This document shows, in pieces, positions 1-6,677 of a stretch of 30,968 nt of DNA. The notes under the pieces are model-generated. The model was given only the letters and a program-made list of their open reading frames with translations, was not told where the DNA came from and ran no database searches. The stretch is from Pseudoluteimonas sp044226035 (GTDB taxonomy: Bacteria > Pseudomonadota > Gammaproteobacteria > Xanthomonadales > Xanthomonadaceae). Location: the NCBI GenBank assembly GCA_044226035.1, contig JBGAHT010000034.1, positions 1 to 30,968 on the forward strand. The letters run 5' to 3'. The position numbers and the translations under genes were made by a program. The first letter of the stretch is position 1; every line of letters begins with the position of its first letter.

Positions 1-99
1 GTCCTCGCGGGTGGTGGGCTCGCCCGACAGGGCGGCGCTGATGCGTTCCAGCCAGCTGCGGCGTTCGGCGCTGGGCTGGCTACTGTCGTCCTCGGACAT
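1..99 (-). CDS. corC: CorC/YbeX-family protein, N-terminal fragment
   Basis: The first 33 codons of a minus-strand gene that runs off the left edge. The start ATG is the complement of 97-99. The visible peptide begins MSEDDSSQPSAERRSWLERI and continues with a Ser-Gly-Glu-Pro stretch. This resembles the acidic N-terminus of the CBS-domain CorC/YbeX proteins (linked to Mg/Co efflux and ribosome-associated functions), which precedes the CBS pair. Only the N-terminus is visible, so the CBS and CorC_HlyC domains cannot be checked. The context supports the call: ybeY and phoH lie upstream on the same strand, as in the common phoH-ybeY-corC-lnt order. Here chrA lies between ybeY and this gene, followed by about 105 nt of noncoding DNA, so corC may have its own promoter. 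Confidence 0.7.
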   Translation of the reverse strand, partial: MSEDDSSQPSAERRSWLERISAALSGEPTTRED

Positions 100-204
100 T
101 CGGGCGGCGGTCGCGGGCGGTCCCGCGCAGTGGGTTGGGCGGCAGTCTAGCGCGGACGCGTCGCGGGCCGGTGAATCGCGCCGCGCCCTCGCGCGGACGC
201 GGCT

Positions 205-1458
205 TCAGCCCGGGGCGCCGATCGCCTGCGACAGCAGGCCCCACAGCGCCGCCGCGCCGATCACCGCCGGAACCACGAGCTTGGCCTTCGATGCGAACAG
301 CACCGCCAGCGCCAACGCGAACAGCAGCAGCGGTCCCGGGCCGGTCAGGCTGACCTTGAGCAGGGCCAGCGTGGTCCCGGCGATCAGCCCGACCACGCCC
401 GCGGACAGCCCGTCGAGGAACACGTGCACGCGCGGCTGGTGCACCAGGCGTTCGAGCGTGTCGTGGCCGAGCAGGGTGAAGGAGAACGCGGGCAGGAAGA
501 TGCCGGCGGTCATCGCGACCGCGCCCCACGGGCCGCCGCCGAGATAGCCGACGAAGGTCGAGAAGATGATCAGCGGCGCCGGCAGCAGGCCCGACAGCGC
601 CAACCCGTCGAGGAACTGGGCGTTGCTCATCCACGCGCCCTGCCGCACGGCGTCGTGCTGCAGGAACGGAATCACGGTGTAGGCGCCGCCGAAGGTCAGC
701 AGCCCGGCCTTCAACCCCGACCAGAACAGCGCGGCCAGCGGCAAATCGCCGTGGCGCGCGGGTGCGACGTCGGCGACGCCGCCGCTGAGCACGGCGAAAC
801 CGGTCAGCCCGCCCATCGCCACCGCGTAGCCGACCACGCCGGCGACGGACAACGCGGCCAGCGCCCACGCCGCCAGCCGCGAACCTTGCCGCCGCGCCAG
901 CAGGTAGATCGCGCCGGCGAGGACCAGGATGATCGCGAAATGGATGCCGGCCAGTTGCGCCGCGGTCGCGCCAATGGCGATCCCCCACAACCAGCGGTCG
1001 GTGACCACGTGCCCGCCGATGCGCACCACCGCGCGCACGATCAGCGCGGCGACCGCGACCTGCACCGCCGCGAACACCGTCGCCACGCCCTGCATCCGCA
1101 AGCCGTAACGCACGTAGGCCCACGACAACGCGAACATCAGCACGAACCCGGGCAGCATGAAGCCGAGCCCGGCGAGCACGCCGCCCCAGCGCCCGCGCGA
1201 ACGCATGCCGAAATACACGCACAGCTCGTGCGCCTCCGGCCCCGGCAGCACCTGGTAGACCGCGAGCACGCGATTGAACTGCGCGCTGCCGATCCAGCGT
1301 TCCTCGTCGACCAGTTCCTGCCGGATCATCGCGATCTGCGCCACCGGGCCGCCCCAGGCCAGCGCGCCGAAGCGCAGGAAGCGCAGGAACAGCCGCAGCC
1401 ACGGTTCGCGCGGAACGGCGTCGCCATCGCCGTCGCGGGCCGTCGCGTCCGCCTGCAT
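205..1458 (-). CDS. chrA: Chromate transporter, ChrA (CHR) family, two-domain form
   Basis: An integral inner-membrane protein of about 417 residues, the usual length of long-chain CHR proteins, which are known for exporting chromate. Two homologous halves are visible. The first carries FGALAWGGPVAQIAM and a PGPEAHELCVYFG loop. The second carries LTFGGAYTVIPFLQHDAV and then FLDGLALSGLLPAPLI. Many hydrophobic helices alternate with Gly/Pro-rich loops. The start is uncertain. ATG at 1458 lies 7 nt after the ybeY stop. A GTG at 1476 would overlap ybeY by 11 nt and add six residues. Either way the gene looks translationally coupled to ybeY. It is not part of the usual ybeY-corC pair and looks inserted there. 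Family assignment is strong; the real substrate (chromate or another oxyanion) cannot be read from the sequence. Confidence 0.9.
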   Translation of the reverse strand: MQADATARDGDGDAVPREPWLRLFLRFLRFGALAWGGPVAQIAMIRQELVDEERWIGSAQFNRVLAVYQVLPGPEAHELCVYFGMRSRGRWGGVLAGLGFMLPGFVLMFALSWAYVRYGLRMQGVATVFAAVQVAVAALIVRAVVRIGGHVVTDRWLWGIAIGATAAQLAGIHFAIILVLAGAIYLLARRQGSRLAAWALAALSVAGVVGYAVAMGGLTGFAVLSGGVADVAPARHGDLPLAALFWSGLKAGLLTFGGAYTVIPFLQHDAVRQGAWMSNAQFLDGLALSGLLPAPLIIFSTFVGYLGGGPWGAVAMTAGIFLPAFSFTLLGHDTLERLVHQPRVHVFLDGLSAGVVGLIAGTTLALLKVSLTGPGPLLLFALALAVLFASKAKLVVPAVIGAAALWGLLSQAIGAPG

Positions 1459-1465
1459 CCCGGCG

Positions 1466-1954
1466 TCAGGGTTCACGGTAGGGATCGTCGATCCCGAGCC
1501 CGGCGAGGATCTCGCGCTCCAGCTGCTCCATGCATTCGGCTTCGCGCGCGTCCTGGTGGTCCCAGCCGAGCAGGTGCAAGGCGCCGTGCACGGTCAGGTG
1601 CGCGTAGTGCGCGGCCAGCGGCTTCTTCTGTTCCCTGGCCTCGCGCGCGACGACCGGCGCGCACAGCACGAGGTCGCCGAGCAGCGGCAGCTTCACGCCC
1701 TTGGGCAGCTTCACCCCGTCGGCGACGTCGGCGGGAAAGCTGAGCACGTTGGTCGCGTAGTCCTTGCCGCGGTAGTGGCGGTTGAGCGCGCGGCCTTCCT
1801 TGGCGCCGACGATGCGCACGGCGAGGTCTGCCTCGCGGATGCGCCCTTCCAGCGCGGCCGCGACCCAGCGGCGGAAACTCACCGCCGCCGGCAATCCCGC
1901 GCGCGGCGCGGCGTAGCTGACGGCGACATCGAGGCGGATCGGACCGCGGGTCAT
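1466..1954 (-). CDS. ybeY: Endoribonuclease YbeY (16S rRNA maturation)
   Basis: A 162-residue single-domain metalloprotein of the YbeY family, which acts in 16S rRNA 3'-end maturation and ribosome quality control in the cytoplasm. The zinc motif is visible near the C-terminus as HGALHLLGWDH, giving H123, H127 and H133, preceded by the family stretch NVLSFPAD. The start ATG at 1954 overlaps the upstream gene's stop as ATGA (1951-1954), indicating translational coupling. A longer reading frame extends to 2050, but the extra residues look non-family and would overlap the neighbour by about 100 nt. Downstream, chrA begins within or just after the stop codon. PhoH, its usual genomic partner, is one gene upstream. 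Confidence 0.95.
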   Translation of the reverse strand: MTRGPIRLDVAVSYAAPRAGLPAAVSFRRWVAAALEGRIREADLAVRIVGAKEGRALNRHYRGKDYATNVLSFPADVADGVKLPKGVKLPLLGDLVLCAPVVAREAREQKKPLAAHYAHLTVHGALHLLGWDHQDAREAECMEQLEREILAGLGIDDPYREP

Positions 1955-2856
1955 TGCGATTTCCAGTCGCCAGGGTCGTACGTGATGTCCACCACGCGCG
2001 CATCCTTGGATTTTTTCGCGATCTCCGCGGTCGCGGCGCTGTCGTAGCAACTCTTGCCCTGGATCTCGGCGGTGCGCTGGACCAGGATCCTGGCGATCGC
2101 GTCAGGGTCGGCGTCGCTGGGGACTTCGATCGTGTTGTCCAGGCACCCGCCGATGTTGTCGACTTCGATCGCCGATACCAGGGTCCGGGCGGCATTGTCC
2201 GCCAGCGCCTGGAAAGCGTCTTCGTCGATGCGTTCCCGCGCGGCGGAAACCCGGACCTTGAAGAAATACAGCTGCTTGTAGAAGAGGAATCCATCCGAAT
2301 GCATGGGCATTCCGAGCGGTTGCATGTTCAACTGCATGCGCAGCTTGCGTCCCATCGGAGCGTTCGCTTCCACCAGTCCGCGCAAGATCGCTTCGCGCCC
2401 GCCGTCCCCGGAAGCGGGCGCCGGGGATGGCTCGATGGCTTGCGTGCCCGGGCCCGGGGCAGCCAGTAGCGGAAAGTCGGTTTCATCGGCCATGCGGACA
2501 TCGGTGTAGTAACCGGCCTGTTCGGCGGACTGGATGCCGGCCTTGAATTCGGCCATGCCCTGCCGGATCGCATCGGCCTGCGCCTCGAGCCCGGCCGGAT
2601 AGACGAACACATCGATGCGCGATTCCTGGTGGTCCTTGAGCGCATAGCGGAAACCGGCGCCGCTGGCCTTGTTGCGTTCGTCGTATTCCGACTCTTCGAG
2701 GGTGAAATCGCCTACGGCCAGCGGCGCGATGATGTAGCTGGTTTCGATGAATGGCCGCGCAGACCGCGCCGGGGATTCGTCCGCATGCGCGCCGGCGACC
2801 GCCGCCAACGAGGCGAAGGCGAATGAATACGCGAGGATCGATGCCGGTCTGGCCAT
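1951..2856 (-). CDS. Unrecognised secreted or periplasmic protein
   Basis: A 301-residue protein that I do not recognise as a family. Residues 1-25 form a signal peptide: a hydrophobic core (SILAYSFAFASLAAVAG) followed by an AHA cleavage site before DESP, so export to the periplasm is inferred. The mature part is mixed and soluble-looking, with several acidic stretches and a low-complexity Pro/Ala/Gly insert around residues 140-150. The only two mature cysteines, in GGCLDNT and GKSCYDS, lie about 30 residues apart near the C-terminus and could form a disulfide. There is no lipobox and no transmembrane helix after the signal. It is 47 nt downstream of phoH and overlaps ybeY by ATGA, so it is probably co-transcribed with these RNA-processing genes, an odd place for an exported protein. 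Function unknown. Confidence 0.75.
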   Translation of the reverse strand: MARPASILAYSFAFASLAAVAGAHADESPARSARPFIETSYIIAPLAVGDFTLEESEYDERNKASGAGFRYALKDHQESRIDVFVYPAGLEAQADAIRQGMAEFKAGIQSAEQAGYYTDVRMADETDFPLLAAPGPGTQAIEPSPAPASGDGGREAILRGLVEANAPMGRKLRMQLNMQPLGMPMHSDGFLFYKQLYFFKVRVSAARERIDEDAFQALADNAARTLVSAIEVDNIGGCLDNTIEVPSDADPDAIARILVQRTAEIQGKSCYDSAATAEIAKKSKDARVVDITYDPGDWKSQ

Positions 2857-2903
2857 TGCTTGGTCGCCCGCTGGGTTCGCGCCGAGTCTACGCCCGGATC
2901 CGA

Positions 2904-3884
2904 TCAGGATGGGCCGGTGCTTGCATCCTTGGCATCCCGCGCCTCGTAGGCGTTGACGATGCGCGCGACCAGCGGGTGGCGCACGACGTCGCGCGCCTCG
3001 AAGAAGGTGAAGCTCACGCCATCCACGCCGCGCAGCACTTCCACCGCGTCCTTCAGCCCGGACTTCTGGTGCTTGGGCAAATCGACCTGGGTCAGGTCGC
3101 CGGTGATCACCGCGGTGCTGCCGAAACCGAGCCGGGTGAGGAACATCTTCATCTGCTCGATGCTGGTGTTCTGCGCCTCGTCGAGGATGACGAAGGCATC
3201 GTTCAGCGTGCGTCCGCGCATGTACGCCAGCGGCGCGATCTCGATGACGTTCTTCTCCAGCAACCGCGCGACCTTGTCCACGCCGAGCATCTCGTACAGC
3301 GCGTCGTACAGCGGGCGCAGGTAGGGATCGACCTTCTGGCTCAGGTCGCCGGGCAGGAAGCCGAGCTTCTCGCCGGCTTCCACCGCGGGCCGAACCAGGA
3401 TCAGCCGCTGCACGCGCGACTGGTTCAGCGCCTCCACCGCCATCGCCACCGCGAGGAAGGTCTTGCCGGTGCCGGCCGGGCCGATGCCGAAGTTGATGTC
3501 GTGGGTGGCGATCGCGTGCAGGTACTTGCGCTGGTTGTCGCCGCGGCCGCGCAGGGTGCCGCGCTTGACCTTGATCGCGATCTCCTGCGGCACGTAGTCC
3601 GGCGCGGACGCGGGCGCATCGGTGGCGTCCGCGCCCAGGCGCAGGTGCACGGCGTGCTCGTCCAGGGTTTCCGACGCGGCCTCGTCGTAGAGCTGGCGCA
3701 GCAGGCGTTCGGCGCGCGCGACCGCGTCGGCGTCCTCGCCGGTGATGCGGAACACGTTGCCGCGGTTGGCGATTTCCACCCCCAGCCGCAGTTCGACCAG
3801 GCGCAGGTGGGCGTCGAACGGCCCGGCCAGGTTGGCGAGGCGTTCGTTGTCGGCGGGTTCAAGGACGAAGTCGCGCTGGGACAT
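2904..3884 (-). CDS. phoH: PhoH-like P-loop ATPase (YbeZ)
   Basis: Cytoplasmic PhoH/YbeZ-family NTPase of about 326 residues, a putative RNA-associated ATPase usually encoded next to ybeY. It has an N-terminal KH-like region (RLVELRLGVEIANRGNVFRI), then the Walker A motif GPAGTGKT, the family sequence LVRPAVEAGEKLGFLPGDL, Walker B VILDEAQN and a C-terminal VITGDLTQVDLP. The start is uncertain. ATG at 3884 (MSQRDFVLEPADN) fits the usual N-terminus but has no obvious ribosome binding site. Two ATGs at 3926 and 3923 lie in the same frame behind a GGAAG and would add 14 or 13 residues. With the upstream starts, only about 33 nt separate it from the divergent tetR. The stop TGA is at 2904-2906. 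Confidence 0.94.
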   Translation of the reverse strand: MSQRDFVLEPADNERLANLAGPFDAHLRLVELRLGVEIANRGNVFRITGEDADAVARAERLLRQLYDEAASETLDEHAVHLRLGADATDAPASAPDYVPQEIAIKVKRGTLRGRGDNQRKYLHAIATHDINFGIGPAGTGKTFLAVAMAVEALNQSRVQRLILVRPAVEAGEKLGFLPGDLSQKVDPYLRPLYDALYEMLGVDKVARLLEKNVIEIAPLAYMRGRTLNDAFVILDEAQNTSIEQMKMFLTRLGFGSTAVITGDLTQVDLPKHQKSGLKDAVEVLRGVDGVSFTFFEARDVVRHPLVARIVNAYEARDAKDASTGPS

Positions 3885-3935
3885 GGGGCGGGCAGGGTAG
3901 CGCGCCGGGGTGGCCGTCGCCATCATCGGCTTCCA

Positions 3936-3959
3936 ATTTAATTAATCATATAGTTAAAT
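3936..3959. promoter_or_regulatory. A+T-rich palindromic operator and promoter between phoH and tetR
   Basis: A strikingly A+T-rich island in very G+C-rich DNA. The outer arms are ATTTAATT (3936-3943) and AGTTAAAT (3952-3959), an inverted repeat with one mismatch centred at 3947.5. Within it, TATAGT (3949-3954) could be the -10 for tetR, and its complement reads TATGAT (3950-3945), a good -10 for phoH. If TATAGT is used, transcription would start at about 3960-3961, at the tetR ATG itself, giving a leaderless message. That agrees with the absence of a ribosome binding site there. An operator next to a TetR-family gene is typical of autorepression. The assignment is inferred from symmetry and position only. 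Confidence 0.5.
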
Positions 3960-4682
3960 ATGGAAATGGAAGCGCTCCGGCCTGCCAAGCCCCGCGTCCG
4001 CAGCACCGTCCCGGCGCGCAAGCGCGCCCCGGGCCGGCCGCCACGCAGCGAAGCCGGGCCGCCGGCCGAGCAACGCGACCTGCTGCTCGATGCCGCCATC
4101 GCCTGCTTCGTGCGCAAGGGCATCGCCGCGACCAGCCTGCGCGACATCGCCGCCGAGGCGCACGTGACCCCGGCGCTGCTGCATTACTACTTCGGCGACA
4201 AGGCGCAACTGCAGGAGGCGCTGGTCGCCGATCGCCTGTTGCCGCTGCTGGCGGACCTGCGCGCGGCCATCGCCAGCGCCGGCGACGACGTGGCCGCGCT
4301 GTTGGCCGCGTTCGTGTCCGGCATCGGCCGGGTCGCGACGAAGCATCCCTGGCTGCCGCCGCTGTGGGTGCGCGAGGTGCTGTGCGAAGGCGGCGCGCTG
4401 CGCGACGTGCTGTTCGAACGCATCGGTCCGCAGATCCCGCAGGTGATGGCCAAGCGCTTCGCCGAGGCGCAGGCGCGCGGCGAGATCAACGAAGACCTCG
4501 ATCCGCGCCTGCTGATGGTGTCGCTGGTCGGGCTGACCCTGTTCCCGATCGCCGGCGCGCCGATCTGGCGGCGCCTGTTCGCCGGCGATCCCGGCGCCGC
4601 GACGCTGGACATGGATACCTTCCGCAAGCACACGCTCGCGCTGCTCGACCGCGGCATCGACCTCAGGGAGCCATCGCCGTGA
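3960..4682 (+). CDS. TetR/AcrR-family repressor, CecR-like
   Basis: A 240-residue TetR-type regulator. After a basic, Pro-rich N-terminal tail (about 35 residues) comes the helix-turn-helix region, including LLLDAAIACFVRKGIAATS and LRDIAAEAHVTPALLHYYF, the canonical TetR recognition helix ending in HYYF. The C-terminal ligand/dimer domain contains the LPPLWVREVLCEGG stretch and ends with a helical segment. The order regulator-HlyD-ABC-permease matches the E. coli cecR(ybiH)-ybhGFSR arrangement, where the TetR protein represses an exporter; so self and operon repression is inferred. ATG occurs at 3960 and 3966, neither with a Shine-Dalgarno sequence; the first may be a leaderless start. The stop overlaps the hlyD GTG as GTGA (4679-4682). 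Confidence 0.9.
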   Translation: MEMEALRPAKPRVRSTVPARKRAPGRPPRSEAGPPAEQRDLLLDAAIACFVRKGIAATSLRDIAAEAHVTPALLHYYFGDKAQLQEALVADRLLPLLADLRAAIASAGDDVAALLAAFVSGIGRVATKHPWLPPLWVREVLCEGGALRDVLFERIGPQIPQVMAKRFAEAQARGEINEDLDPRLLMVSLVGLTLFPIAGAPIWRRLFAGDPGAATLDMDTFRKHTLALLDRGIDLREPSP

Positions 4683-5626
4683 ACGCATCGAAGATCGCGC
4701 CGCTGTTCGCCGCATTGCTGCTCGCGGCCTGCGCGAAGCACGCGCCGCAGGCCCTGGGCACGCTGGAATACGACCGGGTGACGTTGCCCGCGCCGGTCGC
4801 CGAGCGCATCGTCGCCATCGACGTGCGCGAAGGCCAGCAGGTCGATGCCGGCGCGCGCCTGCTCACGCTGGAACGCACCCGCGCCGAAGCGCAAACCGAG
4901 GCCGCGCAGGCGGAAGCGCAACGCCAGCGCGAGGCGCTGGTCGAACTCGAAGCCGGCGCGCGCAGCGAACGGATCGCGCAGGCGCGCGCGTCGGTGTCCG
5001 CCGCGCAGGCGGCCGCGCGCGATGCGAATGCCTACTTCGATCGCCTGCGCCCGCTCGGAACGCGGAAACTCGTTGCCGCCGCCGACGTCGATCGCGCCCG
5101 CGCCGCCGCCTCCAGCGCGAACGCGCAGGTGAAACTCGCGCAGGCCGCGCTCGACGAACTGCTGCACGGCTCGCGCCGCGAGGACATCGCCCAGGGCGAG
5201 GCCGCGGTGCGCGCCGCCGAGGCGCAGGCCACGGTGCAGGTCGCGACGCTGGACAAGCTGGACGTGCGCGCGCCACGCGCCGGCCGCATCGACAGCCTGC
5301 CGTACAAGCTCGGCGACCAGGCGCCGGTCGGCGCGCCGCTGGCGATCCTGCTGGTCGGCGATGCGCCGTACGCGCGCATCTACGTGCCGGAAACCCTCCG
5401 CGCCAGCGTGAAGGTCGGCGACAAGGCGCGCGTGTTCGTGGACGGCCGCGACGCCGCATTGCCGGGAACCGTGCGCATGATCCGCAGCGAAGCCAGCTTC
5501 ACCCCGTACTACGCGCTGATCGGCAAGGACGCGGCGCGCCTGAGCTACCTCGCCGAAATCGCGCTGGGAAAGGATGCCGCGCAACTGCCTGCGGGCTTGC
5601 CGGTGCGGGTGGAGTTCGGCGAATGA
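4679..5626 (+). CDS. HlyD/MFP-family efflux adaptor, predicted lipoprotein
   Basis: A 315-residue periplasmic adaptor of the YbhG/HlyD type. Residues 1-18 (MNASKIAPLFAALLLAAC) form a lipoprotein signal with the lipobox LAAC, so lipid attachment at Cys18 is predicted, whereas the E. coli relative has an uncleaved anchor or signal. A biotinyl-lipoyl-like half (RIVAIDVREGQQVDAGARLLTL) is followed by a long Ala/Arg/Glu-rich coiled coil (about residues 60-185). The second lipoyl half includes LDVRAPRAGRIDSLPYKLGDQ, then the beta-barrel. The GTG start at 4679 overlaps the tetR stop, implying coupling. The gene ends in ATGA, and the ATG of this overlap opens a 38-codon frame through the repeat downstream. 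It presumably links the ABC permease to an outer-membrane channel encoded elsewhere. Confidence 0.9.
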   Translation: MNASKIAPLFAALLLAACAKHAPQALGTLEYDRVTLPAPVAERIVAIDVREGQQVDAGARLLTLERTRAEAQTEAAQAEAQRQREALVELEAGARSERIAQARASVSAAQAAARDANAYFDRLRPLGTRKLVAAADVDRARAAASSANAQVKLAQAALDELLHGSRREDIAQGEAAVRAAEAQATVQVATLDKLDVRAPRAGRIDSLPYKLGDQAPVGAPLAILLVGDAPYARIYVPETLRASVKVGDKARVFVDGRDAALPGTVRMIRSEASFTPYYALIGKDAARLSYLAEIALGKDAAQLPAGLPVRVEFGE

Positions 5627-5739
5627 AACCATTTTCCTCCGTTCGTCCCGGGCGTAGCGAAGCGAAGTCGAAGGACGCTTCGCGAGCGTGCCCTTCGACT
5701 TCGCGCCTGCGGCGCTACGCTCGGGGCGAACGGGGATGA
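5623..5739 (+). CDS. 38-codon frame read through the repeat, bridging hlyD and the ABC gene
   Basis: An ATG overlapping the hlyD stop (ATGA, 5623-5626) opens a frame of 38 codons, starting MKPFSSVRPGRSEAKSKDA, that runs through the entire inverted repeat. It ends in a TGA overlapping the ABC ATPase start (ATGA, 5736-5739). The peptide is basic and repeat-derived, with no resemblance to a functional protein that I know. Its plausible role, if any, is to carry terminating ribosomes across the hairpin so that translation stays coupled. It may equally be chance, and the downstream gene also has a CGGGG just before its ATG. Reported as a candidate only. Confidence 0.3.
   Translation: MKPFSSVRPGRSEAKSKDASRACPSTSRLRRYARGERG
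5639..5733. repeat. 95-bp nested inverted repeat inside the exporter operon (REP/BIME-like)
   Basis: A long imperfect palindrome fills the gap between hlyD and the ABC ATPase gene. The outer arms 5639-5659 and 5713-5733 (CCGTTCGTCCCGGGCGTAGCG and its partner) match in 19 of 21 positions. The inner arms 5662-5674 (GCGAAGTCGAAGG) and 5692-5704 are perfectly complementary over 13 bp. The apex contains a further small hairpin ACGCT/AGCGT. The structure resembles the dispersed palindromic elements common between genes in Xanthomonadaceae. As RNA it would form a very stable stem within the polycistronic message, which could attenuate or stabilise it. The family assignment is from memory and unverified. 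Confidence 0.75.
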
Positions 5740-6677
5740 ACGACATCGCCATCCGCGCGCGCGGCCTGACCAAGCGCTTCGGCGAACTGGTCGCAGTCGA
5801 CCATGTCGATCTCAATGTGCCGAAGCAGCAGGTCTACGGCTTCCTCGGCCCGAACGGGTCCGGCAAGTCGACCACCATCCGCATGCTGTGCGGGCTGCTG
5901 ACGCCGACCGCGGGCGAGATCGAGGTGCTGGGCCTGCGCATCCCCGAACAGGCCGAGGCGCTGCGCCTGCGCATCGGCTACATGACCCAGAAGTTCTCGC
6001 TGTTCGAGGACCTGACCGTGCGCGAGAACCTCGAATTCCTCGCCGCGGTGCAGGGGCTGGACAAGCCGCGCGCGCGCAAGCGCATCGACGACCTCGTCGC
6101 GCAATACCACTTCGAAGACCGGCAGGGACAACTCGCCGGCACGCTCAGCGGCGGGCAGAAGCAGCGCCTCGCGCTGGCCGGCGCGGTGATCCACGAACCC
6201 GAGCTGCTGTTCCTCGACGAACCCACCAGCGCGGTCGATCCCGAATCGCGCCGCGATTTCTGGGAGAAGCTGTTCGACCTCGCCGACGCCGGCACCACGC
6301 TGCTGGTGTCGACGCACTACATGGACGAGGCCGAACGCTGCCACCGCATCGCGATCCTCGACTCGGGCCGCCTCGTCGCCGACGGCACGCCGCGCGAACT
6401 CACCTCCGCGCTGGCCGGGCGCACGCTGGAGGTGCACGCCGCGCAGCCGCGGCGCGCGCAACAGGCGCTGGTCGGTTTGCCGGGCGTGCTCAGCGTGGCC
6501 CAGATCGGCAACAGCCTGCGCGTCCTCGTCGCCGGGAACGGCGATGCGAACGCGCGCGTCGCCGACGCGTTGCGGGCCGCGAACCTGCAGGCCGAGGTCG
6601 CGCCGGCGGAACCCAACCTCGAAGACGTGTTCGTCTCGGCCACGCGCGGGCGCGACCCGCGGCGCGAGGCCGCATGA
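5736..6677 (+). CDS. ABC-2 type exporter ATPase subunit
   Basis: A 313-residue cytoplasmic nucleotide-binding protein of the DrrA/YbhF type. Visible motifs are Walker A GPNGSGKST (38-46), a Q-loop at MTQKFSLFEDL, signature LSGGQ (137-141), Walker B LLFLDE (157-162), D-loop SAVDP and the switch His194 in STHYMDE. The C-terminal extension ends with the EDVFVSATRG segment usual in ABC-2 exporters. E. coli YbhF carries two fused ATPase domains; this protein has one, so a homodimer is inferred. The start is ATG 5736, just after the repeat; upstream codons in the same frame come from the repeat and are ignored. The stop overlaps the permease start as ATGA. Confidence 0.93.
   Translation: MNDIAIRARGLTKRFGELVAVDHVDLNVPKQQVYGFLGPNGSGKSTTIRMLCGLLTPTAGEIEVLGLRIPEQAEALRLRIGYMTQKFSLFEDLTVRENLEFLAAVQGLDKPRARKRIDDLVAQYHFEDRQGQLAGTLSGGQKQRLALAGAVIHEPELLFLDEPTSAVDPESRRDFWEKLFDLADAGTTLLVSTHYMDEAERCHRIAILDSGRLVADGTPRELTSALAGRTLEVHAAQPRRAQQALVGLPGVLSVAQIGNSLRVLVAGNGDANARVADALRAANLQAEVAPAEPNLEDVFVSATRGRDPRREAA

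Noticed and set aside
150..200. A repeated GCGCGGACGCG near the corC-chrA gap
   Set aside because: The two short copies are direct rather than inverted and are easily explained by high G+C composition.
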